In this document: positions 1-10,558 of the stretch, piece by piece
How the letters are laid out: the number at the start of each line of letters is the position of its first letter
How positions within the stretch are numbered: position 1 is the first letter of the stretch
Assembly (NCBI GenBank): GCA_944474755.1
Contig: OX104124.1
Span: 43,601,342-43,665,341 of the forward strand
Length of the DNA: 64,000 nucleotides
Source: Limnoperna fortunei
Taxonomy: Eukaryota > Mollusca > Bivalvia > Mytilida > Modiolidae
Direction of reading: 5' to 3'
Translations under genes and position numbers: made by a program
Notes under the pieces: generated by a model
Databases searched by the model: none
What the model saw: the letters and a program-made list of their open reading frames with translations, nothing else
What the model was told of the DNA's origin: nothing

Positions 1-143
1 TTAATAACCTGCATTATTCAGGTATCCTGCATATGAACACAAAAATGTAACTTGACACGAAATCAAAATATTAGTTATTAAGTGAAGTTTAGTTGTAGTT
101 GTCTTGTAGGTAAGAAGAAAGAAAGACTCAATACATTTTACAA

Positions 144-1015
144 GTGCTCAGATATCACATCGGAAGTGAACGTAATGTTAATATACGAAGATTGTTTCAA
201 CAAAAGAAAAATACTGCAAAATTTGATAATGGTATATCAGTTGAAATCAGTGGGAGTAAGGCTGAAGTATTATACATGAAAGAAAGTGACATAGATTTAA
301 TGGTAATTGTTGGTGATGCATACAAACATTATACTTAATCTACACCATATACGAGCTCTACTAGGTTATAATTTAAGTTTTCAAATATCTTTCCTCCTGG
401 ATATGTGCTAGTAATTCAAATATGGGATTTTTAGAGGTCCAATGGTGCATAGTAAAACTTTACACGGGCCTTCATGGACAATATGGCCTGAAAGTTGCAA
501 AAGAATGGATTATACGAGAACGTAAGTGTGGATGGCCATCACAAGAAATGATCAACAATATAGTGAAGCAGGGATGTTGTATTGTTCCTGTTGGTACTAA
601 AGCAAACTATGCCATTGACGCTGGATGGTGGTTGTCTTTTTCTCTAGCAGAAAAAGATCTTATTTTCTCTTTTAATCATACTAAACCTTTAGTCAATGGC
701 TTGTTTAAACTTATTCTTAAGGAAATTGTTAAACCAAAAAAGGAAGTATCTGAATAACTATGGTCTTACTTTTTAAAACCTACACTATTTTGGATTATTG
801 AGGAAACACAAGCCTTTGTCAGGAAACCTCATTTGATTATTCTATGTTTACATCTGTGTCTTGAACGTTTGATACAGTTTATAGCCGAGAAAAATTATCC
901 AAATTACTTCGTTCGCATTAATAACATTTTTGCCAGTAGTTTTTTAGTGTCTGGAAAAGAGAAATTGCTACACATATTTTGTGACATTTCTACAAAAGAA
1001 ATAAATTGGTTTTAA
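144..1015 (+). pseudogene. Mab-21 / cGLR-like nucleotidyltransferase, broken
   Basis: Two coding blocks resemble the Mab-21/cGAS-like receptor family, whose active members make cyclic dinucleotide-type signals in innate immunity. Block 1 (about 144-338) has a nucleotidyltransferase signature, a Gly-Ser followed by SDIDLM, which supplies two of the usual three catalytic acids. Block 2 (422-1015) has the C-terminal helical-domain landmarks HGQYG, GWPSQE, GCCIVPVG, SFSLAEK and SFNHT. A TAA at 755-757 interrupts block 2, and the same frame then continues as coding-like sequence (SYFLKPTLFWIIEE...) to the stop at 1015. Block 1 also ends in a stop and no clean splice to block 2 was found. I infer a decayed gene copy. 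A real intron between the blocks cannot be excluded, but the internal nonsense codon argues against function. Confidence 0.6.
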
Positions 1016-1319
1016 GAAAGTGAAGCGATGTATAAACTTATGTATTGCATTAATGGCCCTTTCAAATTGCATGGTCTGAGACTATTGCAGAAAAGAAAGA
1101 TTTGATAGAAATAGCTAAACATGTTTTGGGCTTAATCCAAAAGTGTACTTCTTTGTCATTTGAGGCCTTTGGCAGTAAGAAAAAATTTTACATACCACAT
1201 ATTAAGCAATTGTAAAAGTACCAATCGTAAAAACGTCTTTTCGTGCAATAGTCTGTCATTTTATAGATACAAGTCGCAAAACAAATGACAACAAAACGGC
1301 GAATAGTCGACAAAGCTTA

Positions 1320-1540
1320 CACTTGTTTCTGTTGCGTGCCGGATGCAACACTGATCTTGCAGCAGGTAAATTAGCATTTGTATCCTGGTTGTATTACAAT
1401 AGAAAATATACTGAAAGCTTGGAACTCGCGTATCTAGCCCTTGAATTTTCCAAATTTCGAATTTTTCATGCTGGTGGACGACAGATCACGACTAAACAGC
1501 CATTTAATTGCAATCTTAAAAACATTATTGCACCTTAAAT
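1320..1540 (+). pseudogene. C-terminal fragment of the same Mab-21-like family
   Basis: An open stretch contains a Gly-Cys-Asn, then AAGKLAFVSWLYYNRKY and a helical ESLELAYLALEFSK segment. This resembles the C-terminal region of bivalve Mab-21-like proteins, where a short cysteine-containing loop leads into a GKLYYASYLY-type helix and a helical repeat. It lies about 300 bp downstream of the broken Mab-21 core on the same strand, so it is probably the rest of that gene. It ends in a stop after the helix. The same segment recurs near 9960, which suggests that a local duplicate has also decayed. Confidence 0.45.
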
Positions 1541-1696
1541 TAATTTTATTCAAAATCTAACTCGTTTTGCATTATCAGAGGTCTATTTTCATAACAGTTT
1601 GTATCTCTTACCAGCTGAAGTTTTTTTATAATTATTGACCTAATTCAGACGGATTTAATTTTTATCCCGAATGCTACTCTTTTTTCTTCAATTTTT

Positions 1697-1975
1697 GTGC
1701 TTGACGCACTACTCACTATACAGCATGTGAAACAGGAAGGAACTAAATGCGACAAAATATTGCATAATTTGATGAATATGAGACTGCGCTGTGTCGGAAA
1801 TAGAATTGAAAACATTCCAGAGAACGAATGGAAAAATTCAGTTATTTTGCCATATGTTTCAAAAAGCGACTTTAAAAGTATAGATTTTTGTATGCTTATT
1901 AGCTTAATTGCAAACTACCACGAATTAGGATTAGACCCATCGTATTTAAAATATGCCATTTATTGTAGGCTTTAA
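1697..1975 (+). pseudogene. Possible last coding segment of the Mab-21-like gene
   Basis: An open frame of about 90 codons continues the plus-strand gene remnants. It contains the helical stretch SIDFCMLISLIANYHELGLD near its end and stops at 1975. Position and helical composition fit the extreme C-terminus of Mab-21-like proteins, but there is no diagnostic motif. It could be an unrelated chance frame. Confidence 0.25.
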
Positions 1976-2110
1976 TTAAGAATCTGATTCTTTAGTTTGT
2001 GTTACTATGCTTGATTCTTAATTGTAATTTACGAATATTCAAGTATGTGAATTTTTAGTTAAAAATGCAAATAAAATTTCAGCGAAGATAACAAGGTTCA
2101 TAGAATTTAC

Positions 2111-2157
2111 TACTCCAGACACGCGTATCGTCTAATCAAGACTAATCAGGGGCGGTT
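2111..2157 (-). ncRNA. Degraded hammerhead ribozyme
   Basis: Same layout as the motif at 2487, but with CTGATTA in place of CTGATGA and GATA in place of GAAA, and a poorly paired stem I. These changes hit invariant core bases, so it should be inactive. It marks the second copy of the 376-bp unit. Confidence 0.6.
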
Positions 2158-2486
2158 AAACCCAAACATAATTTAACTTCCAAAAGATAAAAATGTTGTA
2201 GAGCTTTTATCAGCAAAATTCTAAAATGTTCTGCCAAATCCTGATGAAGCCATCTACACCTTGAAGCTAGAAAAACCTTGGAATTGAAATAATTTTCTAA
2301 ATTCGAGGGCAGTAAATTTAGACAATGACTATATCACAGACAGAATCAATTATATTTCTGTCAGCACCGAAGTTTTGTATCTGGACTGGTGATACCCTCG
2401 GGATTAATAGTCCATAAGCAGAGGCATCGACCCAGTGGTTGCAAAGAAAACGTCATCAAAGATGACACAATTTCATAAAATTTACT

Positions 2487-2530
2487 ACGCCAGACGCGCG
2501 TTTCGTCTAATCAAGACTCATCAGTGGCAT
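2487..2530 (-). ncRNA. Type I hammerhead ribozyme (complete core)
   Basis: Read on the minus strand: stem I strand ATGCCA, core CTGATGA, stem II GTC-TTGATTA-GAC, core GAAA, a minimal stem III ACGCGCGT, cleavage-site C, and the closing stem I strand TGGCGT (one G-U pair). All invariant core positions are present. The very short stem III is typical of hammerheads in Penelope-like elements and animal retrozymes, which are thought to cleave best as dimers. Confidence 0.85.
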
Positions 2531-3975
2531 TCAAACCCAAATATAATTTAACATCGAAAAGACAATGAAATTAAAAAATGAACTATTTAAAAAAGCTTTA
2601 TATATTGTGTATGTAGGGAGCTACACCTGCCGTCTGATAAATTGTTAATCACGGCTATGTTAACACATCAGTGACCAATTAGTTCTGATACAGTTCGTCG
2701 TTGATTAACTAGGAAACATTAGATGTCGTTGTTCCGCCAGAAGAACCGTTCTGACACCCGGACAACTTCGAACATGTCATTAATGGGCTTTACGGAGACA
2801 AAGTTTACGTAATCAGTGGCTTAACATATTGTTTCTGACAAAAGCCGTTACTACATATCTTCAGCAGATGACAGAGATGGCGTGAAAGACGTTCTAAAGA
2901 CAGTTGCATCCTGGAAAGTGATGCTTGGGTGGTCTAAATATCATGGTTTATGGTGGATTGCATTAAATGAAAAACTTAGGTTCGAAATCCTAGGCTAAGG
3001 AAAATGCAAAAGAATAACAGCTGCCGGGTACACCCAAATCTTGAGAACGCACTTGCACGAGCATTTCCAGATGCAAGCTATACGGATACATCAGTATGAG
3101 TAAAAAAATTTATAAAAAACAACTGTATTTCAGTGGTAGCTGAACAATTATTGTAGAATAACAGAATAAAATATTTAACAGTAGTATAAGAGAAAAATAA
3201 GTTTGACATCGATAAAATTAAAGTGTTTATTTTTAAAATAACAATAAAAATATCAGACAACTTTTCCGCAATTTCTAAAACGCAGGGAAATTAACAGGAA
3301 CTTGAACTATTTCTCCTTGACCTCGATAACAGCAGGTGTCAAAGTTATTACAAATAATCCGATTAAGTGGTCCGTGGTCAATAGTAATACTTCAATAACG
3401 TGCCTAGGCTTCTTCTGATTAAATATTTAATTACATATTAAAATTAAATTTTGCGTATTTTACTAATTTCTCCTACGTAGTCTGTGATTGTAATGGATTA
3501 AGCGCTATTTGGTTACTTCTGAGATACGTCTTATAACTGAGTTGACCAGTAAGAAAAATGGAGAGTACCACGTGCACGGCACTTAAGAAATAGTGTAACC
3601 GACTGATAAACAAACGCATTTAAGCTAGTTTTAAAGTAAAGTTATTTCAAAAATTTATAAATAAAAATTTTTTAATCACTGGTTTTGAAAATGTATTTTT
3701 AGCTTCTATTGAAGCAATATGCTTTTTATTTTGTACAGTATATGTTAATTTACCATGCATGCTTCTGAGCAAATTTAGCACGCTAAGTGACTAAAGCCTT
3801 TAAAATCCTGAAAACTTTCCTGTGCTGTATTTCAATTTGACTTTTTGTGACGTCAACAATAAATTATAGAAAAACGTCACGTTACAAATGAAATGCAGAT
3901 GGATTTTTAGGCTGCACTTAAGTAACGTGATGAACCATAAAATATACTCATATTATTCAGAGTTGATAACATTTA
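2531..3975. other. No supported gene
   Basis: Intergenic, A/T-rich. The stretch 2700-3080 reads as partly coding-like on the plus strand (DGVKDVLKTVASWK around 2880), with stops; I cannot assign it. Nothing else was recognised. Confidence 0.4.
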
Positions 3976-4248
3976 TTAAGTTTTTAAGTTCAATGTCCGA
4001 AAATCGAAAGGTAAACAAGCATTGAAAAACATAGAACCGTGATTAAGACAGACCCTTGCCATATATAAGAACACAAAAGTATAAGAAAGACCAAAAACAA
4101 GTAACCAGAATCCAATAAAAACATCTGTGCGCTCAGGTTCTCCTAACGAGTAAACAGTGTCTCCGTATATGTAAATCCCCGTCGAGATACACATAGAACA
4201 ATTCAAATCCAATAACAGTAAAAAAATTTTGCCGCAGAACAAATGTCT
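3976..4248 (-). CDS. Candidate 3' exon of a multi-pass membrane protein
   Basis: The minus-strand open frame ends in a stop at 3976. It contains two hydrophobic segments (LLLLDLNCSMCISTGIYIYG, and IGFWLLVFGLSYTFVFLYMA) joined by a polar loop with GEPERT. A possible splice acceptor (pyrimidine-poor, ...CATCAG) lies at 4247-4248. Just upstream on the same strand, 4289-4440 holds another hydrophobic stretch with FVLPGLIAGISAE in a different frame. The pattern suggests the last exons of a small membrane protein of unknown family, perhaps with four transmembrane segments. No family was recognised, and the linkage between the two pieces is not resolved. Confidence 0.3.
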   Translation of the reverse strand, partial: RHLFCGKIFLLLLDLNCSMCISTGIYIYGDTVYSLGEPERTDVFIGFWLLVFGLSYTFVFLYMARVCLNHGSMFFNACLPFDFRTLNLKT

Positions 4249-4461
4249 GATGGCATTTGAAAGATGGATATGTCATTACGATCAGATCAACTAAGTCGTG
4301 ATGACAGCCATAGACACTCTGCAGAGATGCCTGCTATCAACCCAGGTAGAACAAATATAGAATGAATGCAGATAGAATATAGCATACGAAGGAACGGGAA
4401 GGTTGGCAAATATGAGTTGAAGTCATCAAGCATATTGTAAAGTTTAGTGTAGTTTGTTATT

Positions 4462-5145
4462 ATGTCTCCCAAACGAAGTTTTGGGAGACATATTGTTTTT
4501 GTCCGGTTTCTTCTTCTTCTTCTTCTTCTTCTTCTTCTTTCTTTCTTCTTTTTTTCTTTTTTCTTTTCGTTCAATCTTGTCCGCACATTTTCTCAGAGAT
4601 GCAATGTCCAATCAAGATGAAACTTTGGGAACATGTTAAGGGTGACCTGAAGTTGTGCAATCCACTTTTGAAATTAAAAAAATGGCCGCCGTTAAAAAAA
4701 TGACGGCCGTTGTCAGATCTCAGTAATTGCCAAAGCAATTTCAATGAAAAAAAATTGGTATACTGATACAGCTAACTATCCTGAGCATTTTTGCCTAAAA
4801 AAATTTGACGCGGCCGACATTTCAAAATGGCCGCCATCCGAACACCCCTCCCCTAAAAATGTAAAAATTTAAACCTCATCTGATTTAGACGAAATTTGGT
4901 ATACAGGTAGCTTATGACACACTGAGTGTGCCACTATTTAAAAAAAATTTGTCTGACTTCCGATTTCAAAATGGCCGCCATTTTACTGCAGGAAAAAGTC
5001 AACTTTGTCCGATTTCAACAAAATAAGATTTCTAGACATATTTTAATGTACTGATTTGAATGAAATACTATCTATGGGGATTATAGTGGCAATGGGGGTT
5101 CGTTTGGGAGACATTCTGTGTTGACATCCCAACACAATCAGCACT
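4462..5145 (+). repeat. Hairpin-headed non-coding repeat
   Basis: It begins with a perfect 9-bp hairpin (TCTCCCAAA / TTTGGGAGA), followed by a (TTC)n tract at 4508-4560. The body repeatedly carries the phrase ATGGCCGCC (about 4681, 4829 and 4971), and it ends with TTCGTTTGGGAGACATTC, which restates one hairpin arm. It does not encode protein: the arginine- or serine-rich frames here are translations of the trinucleotide tract. Probably a dispersed non-autonomous element. Confidence 0.5.
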
Positions 5146-5850
5146 AGTTTTATATTTGAGTCTATTATGAAAACAAATATAAGAGGCCAGCATAGTTGAA
5201 TCGGTGTGGTCCTCTATCTTCAGCCCCTTATGATAGGTAAAAATGTTAATAAGCGAAGTTTGAAATTATACCCATTTTATGTCAACATGACATATAAATC
5301 TAACAACAAACATATTTGTTCTTCATGGAATTTATTTCTGGATGTTTATTAATGATGACAAAGTATGTTTTGTCGTGACAAATCACTAAATACCAGTGTC
5401 GAGTCTTTCTAAATTTTTTCTAAAGATACGAATCCTATTACAAGATCACTGTGTCAAAATTTAAGCTGCATATGAGAGATTTTCGAACACCATAATAGTG
5501 GATAGTGGGCTAATTCAGATTAAGACGACGTAAAGAAGAAATTAAAAACAACATAAAAATGAATAAATAATATAAATTGGAAGACAAGTTTTTTTACACT
5601 ATTTTATGCAGATTTATTATGTCTATATTTCTCATGATTAATATTCCAACTTAGACCAAACGCCAAATCCAACCCTGCCTGCTGAAAATGAGTTTTTTTT
5701 AAAGTGTTTATGATTGTATTATACAGCACTGGCTTTTTTCATATTTCATCAATATTTGTCTGTTCTTTTCTAAACCGAACCCTTATATTAAATATGCATT
5801 TGTATTGACATTAATGAAATTAGGTAATAAATACATAACGATAAAATCTG
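5146..5850. other. No supported gene
   Basis: A/T-rich intergenic sequence. No coding frame or structured repeat was seen. Confidence 0.5.
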
Positions 5851-5854
5851 TTAA

Positions 5855-6254
5855 ATGCCAGATAGTGTTATTGACTGCATATTTTACATGTTAGGTGACA
5901 TGTTTCTATTCCCATTGACAGTAATTACGCTCCTCTCCTTACCCAGCGGTTGTTTTTTGTACTCCTATGAGGAAGAGGTTATAGCAAGCCGTCCGAAGAA
6001 GAAAGATGAGACCATTATTTCTACATTTTGCTATATTGATGATGTCATGTCTACCCTCTGACTACGACAAACGTAATAACTTAAACTTTACGAAATTGAT
6101 AGAAATATTCCATGAGTTCCGTATTGTGTATAAATTACGAAAATTATATGCTGTATCCTGCTATCAGAATTACTATGTTCTAGTCAATTCACTGCTGACT
6201 AACAAAGCTGCGGAAACAAGAGTTAGTTGTTTCAACTTGATGTTATCTGTTTAA
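5855..6254 (+). pseudogene. Reverse-transcriptase remnant (FLYSYE...YIDDV type)
   Basis: The first frame (5855-6061) holds FLYSYEEEVIASRPKKKDE and then CYIDDVMSTL. This matches the order seen in a family of bivalve and cnidarian reverse transcriptases in which FLYSYEAEFIQ precedes the catalytic YIDDVLS box. A second frame (6006-6254) continues with YDKRNNLNF, like the YDKRDDFNF segment of those proteins. The frame change, the missing upstream RT motifs and the short length mark a dead fragment. The subclass is not resolved; Penelope-like is possible. Confidence 0.45.
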
Positions 6255-6321
6255 GGTTTGCGGCCTTCACCATAACTTTATTAATCGTTATGGGAAATCC
6301 ATCTCTCAAATACGATTGGAC

Positions 6322-6565
6322 ATTTTTGCCGAGTGGTTAAGGTAGTTCTATTGATCACGTGGTCTGTCAACACTAAGATTGCGGGTTCGATTCTCACTGT
6401 CGGCAGGGTGTACTCGACTCCATCTTAATTGACAAGGATTGGCAGTTTTCCTACGCAGGTGGCGGGTTCTCTTCGGGTACTCTTCCTACCCCAACAAAAA
6501 CTGGACGCCACGATATAGCTGACAAATTGCTGAAAGTGGCGTTAAAACACCATTCAAACAAACAA
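6322..6565 (+). mobile_element. tRNA-derived SINE
   Basis: The head is tRNA-like, with an RNA polymerase III A box at 6328-6342 (GCCGAGTGGTTAAGG) and a B box at 6381-6395 (GCGGGTTCGATTCTC). A non-tRNA body follows, containing GACAAATTGCTGAAAGTGGCG, and the tail is (CAAA)n at about 6555-6566. It cannot be a working tRNA gene because the acceptor stem does not close and the body continues without a terminator. Fragments of the same SINE appear near 13030-13110 and 38700-38735. Confidence 0.75.
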
Positions 6566-6569
6566 ACTT

Positions 6570-9500
6570 ATTATAGGCATGCAAAACTTACTTGTCCAAA
6601 GCACTTGGGTGCACTCACGGTTTTTATTGGATTCTGTTCCTTACTTTCTTTCTGTGTGTTTTTGGTTTTGTTAAGTGTTTCTAATGTTTGTTTAACCAAG
6701 TTTTTTCATCGTCCTTTCTAACTACTCTCTTTTTGAATCTATAACGTCTATTAACTGTAAAAGCTGACTACTGTGAACAATGCTTAAAGATGTATAATTT
6801 TAGATACACTTAGCTTTTAGCTAAACATTTTTATGATTGAATTCAGAACGGGTCTGCAATGAATTAATATCTGATTGACGATTAATGTATGCGCCAATTT
6901 GTTTAAACAGATTTTGAAGAACATCACCTGTATAATATATAGCAGCACTTGTTATGTCGGATTTGAGTTTGACATAGATCCACCTTTAAAAAAGAAAATA
7001 TTGTATTAATAAATGAAGATTTTTTTTCAAGTACCGTATGTTTAGCAAATCCAATTTAATTGTAAGTATTTTTTAGGAAAACATTTGTATGTATCATTAT
7101 TTCCTGATATTTTTCATAACTAAAAACAATAGAGAAATAGTTCCATTTAAAATGATATTAGCAACACGATAGAAACCAATATCTCCACTTGATATTTGAA
7201 TTTATATCAAAATCAACTTTCTATTAAACTCTACGACAAACTTGATGATTTCAACTTTACAATTGTCAACATTTCATTCATGTTCAGCAACATTCATATC
7301 GCCCCAGCATACTGAGTTTACGTTTCTCAACTGATACCTTACTCCAGAGATTGTGGAGGAATATCTCAATTTTCCTTATGGAGCTATTCGATTAAAGCGA
7401 AAACTGAAAACAGGGTTTTGTTGCTGAAAATTTGTTTTCGTCATTAAAGACATTTTATAGAAGACATACTTGAAGACAAATGTATGTTTCTCTGATAAGT
7501 ACATAGGTTGGTTTGTCTTGTTAAGTTTATATTATATCTTCCTGTACAAGATCTGATTTACACTAGATTGACTATCATAGACATGAAGGATGTGTTGCAA
7601 CATTCAGGAACTGCTATCTCTTCCGGAGCACCAGATTTCAATTTTAATTTCTGAAGAGTTAATGTTACTTGTTCATGTTTTGTTTTGTTCTCTGTATGTC
7701 GTTGTGTATCAGTTGGCTTAGTATTTTGGACCACCGGATTTGATTGCCACTTTGGTATTTTTTTTCGTCTTTATAATGTACTCGGTAAATATATGAGGCA
7801 TAGAGCAACTGCGTAAAATATATTCATTATGTTTACTTAACAAAACTAGCTGCATGGACCGATTACACCGGGATAAGTGTCATGTTTGCACGGACGTAAG
7901 AAAAAACTAATTTTAAGCTACAATCATAAACATGGCTATGAAAAGTACTATTAAAATGTGTTAATATCGCCGGTAAACACAAATATAGACGACATAATTA
8001 CGATGTCTACTACTGCAATAATAATAGTATGAGGCAAATCGGAAAGTTATTAAAACCCATTTTAAGTCATTCATAAGTGTATGCCTAAATCAATTACCAA
8101 AATGGTAACATAACATGACATTACTTATTTAATGCAAAGTTCAAATAGTTCATAACGACATTTATTACACCAAAGAACAAATAGAAATAGGACACAAGTT
8201 TAACTAACTTACAAGGTCTTCTCCCACAGAATACAATTATACACAATATACATACACATAAGAGCACAAACTATAGAAAAACACACATGTTTGCGTATAT
8301 ACAGTATAGATTAAAAGAAATTATATTTTAATCCGGTATATAATGTTGTGAACACGACTTTGGAATTATCTTATGATTTATAATACGAGGACACGTTTAT
8401 CTAAATACAAATATCTCATTATTAGTTTCTTCGGATAGGGTAGCTCAAATAATGTAACTCCTTTTATTTGTGTGGAGCTACAAATACGTCCCATTACTTT
8501 TAAAATTATTTTTTCGCGTGCATGGTCAAACGTCCTTTTTACTTTAAATATCATAAAAATATATATATTCCAGGTAATACAATCTAAAATCCGTTTGTAT
8601 TGAGTGTTGAAACAATTATTTTTGTCTATGGGTCACTTGGTCAAGTAAAAGTTTGTAGTAAATTCGCCATGAGAGATAACGTAAAATCTCTCTGAATTAA
8701 AGGAGGCGGTGCGTACCAAATATGGTTATACTTACTACGATGATAACTTCGAGTCACATTTTTGCGGAAAATCTTAATTTTTATTAATGGAGATTGAGGG
8801 TTGTTGCTCTTGGGGAAAGAAGTTAACAAAAAACGGACAAAGGGTTCAATCGGAAAAGTTTGACATCGTGCATACAATGGAAAGATGTAGATACAACTGT
8901 AAAGATGTAATAAAACATGAATGTTATGTCATGTTAACGCCAGATAAAAAAGAAATCATTTGTTTCTCATGTTCGTGGTAGTTGGTGATGATAGCGAAAT
9001 ACACACAAATGAAATTGGAAGCATCTTCAAACCTGAAGGCTTCAATAGATGAAAAATTGGATATAAGGCAAAGATAATAAATATCAGACGACCCTATGTA
9101 ACACCAAGGAAAATTAAGGGACAACGCTTGTCTTCATCATAAAGGTTAGTAAGGCGAACAAATAAAATCAATATATCCAAAGTATATATCACATCAGAAG
9201 TACAGCATGAAGTCTTTACACAAATATACCCATCCACCTAAAACAAATAATTAAGAAATAACTCACTGTGGCACGAATACATACTGATTTTACCATGGGG
9301 CCTTTATGCTACATAGTTTACCCGATCGTTAGCAACAATATTAAATAAGATCACAACTAGAACAGGTTATGAAGATTTGGGGAAAGACCACTCCTGTTAT
9401 TTAATCATTCCTGTGTAAACTTCTACATCTCATTAAAATAAAAACACAGCACTCAACGCAAAGTTTGATAAATTGATTTATCTCATAACTCATAAGAAGT

Positions 9501-9940
9501 GATAATGATAGTAATAAAAAGATAAAAACAAATCTACTTAATTTTTTTAGACACATTGAATCAATGGATAAAGAGTAAATTAAGGTATCCAAAAAGGTAC
9601 ACTAAACCTGAAATATATATTTTCAAGACACAGTGTTTTAATGGTTCAAGTATGAATAGTTAATGTGAAACTTTTTGTATTTAAACTATTATAACTATAA
9701 AACACATTGACAATAACAACATACATTTCTGTAAGCCGAATTTATATATCGGTTTTTCAGAATGTTTAGAATTTAGCACCTTGATTTCAAAACTTTATCT
9801 TTTTTCTATTTTTAATACTACAAGGGAAAGTTGATAATTTGACCAAGTTATATCAGTCATTATTCTGCACATTAATACACACGCGTAGAGAAGTTTGTCA
9901 TTATCTAGATATACACCACATACTAAATGACAGCAAACAA
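6570..9940. other. Long stretch without a recognised gene
   Basis: A/T-rich. Only short frames occur. One at 8787-8981 (plus, 64 codons) is cysteine-containing (MERCRYNCKD, CFSCSW) but matches no family I know. No repeat structure was recognised. Confidence 0.4.
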
Positions 9941-9957
9941 AGCTTATTAGCTCCGAA

Positions 9958-10157
9958 AATTGCATTTATTTTTATTGTTTTCGGGCTGCAACATCAATCT
10001 TGCTGATGGAAAATTAACATTAGAATCATGGCTATACTACAAAGACAAATTTAGTGAAAGCTTGGAATTTGCAAATTTGGCCCTAGAATTTTCTAAATAC
10101 CTAATATGTCACGTTGGAAAATATTGTTCAAATATATTGCAATGTCGTTTCATTTAA
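9958..10157 (+). pseudogene. Second Mab-21-like C-terminal fragment
   Basis: The frame contains SGCNINLADGKLTLESWLYY and SESLEFANLALEFSK, colinear with the segment at 1320-1540 and clearly homologous. No nucleotidyltransferase core was found upstream on this strand, so this is an isolated decayed piece, probably left by duplication of the gene at the window's left end. Confidence 0.45.
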
Positions 10158-10558
10158 AAAAAAACAAGATGGTGCATCTCTAAGTGAATTAATTCAAACT
10201 ATAGATCGTTTCGCAACGACACGTGAACATTTTTGTTAAAATTCATGTCTACTTCCAGATGTACACTCCTTTTGCGCCTTTATGTCAGTTGTTGGTCTGA
10301 ATGGTGTAGAAGTATATTTGTATATAGCTTGTTCACAGAACAATATTCCAATTGTCTTCGATTGTTATGGCTCTACAAATAGGGGCATATAAAGCGCTGC
10401 CATGAGACTATGGTAGAAATGCAAAGTGTAAAACGTATTTGTTCTAAAATGGCATTGAATTGCACACTGAGGTCTAAATTCATTTAAACGCATTGTCGGA
10501 AATATAGTAGAGAACAAAACCTAAAATCTATACAAATATGACACAAGTAGTATAATTA

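Larger units (their letters stand above)
2111..2530 (-). mobile_element. Retrozyme-like dimer, about 376-bp unit (family B)
   Basis: Two hammerhead motifs lie 376 bp apart in the same (minus) orientation, at 2487-2530 (complete) and 2111-2157 (degraded). Both are followed by related A/T-rich flanks (AAACCCAAA..ATAATTTAAC on the plus strand). This head-to-tail pair is the arrangement expected for a non-autonomous retrozyme: tandem unit copies, each bounded by a self-cleaving ribozyme. No protein is encoded in the unit. A solo, truncated relative lies at 55432. Confidence 0.6.

Noticed and set aside
4287..4586. Minus-strand arginine/lysine-rich protein
   Set aside because: The basic stretch is translation of the (TTC)n tract; only its hydrophobic end is retained as a possible exon.
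6322..6420. tRNA gene (A and B boxes present)
   Set aside because: The acceptor stem does not close and a SINE body and tail follow.
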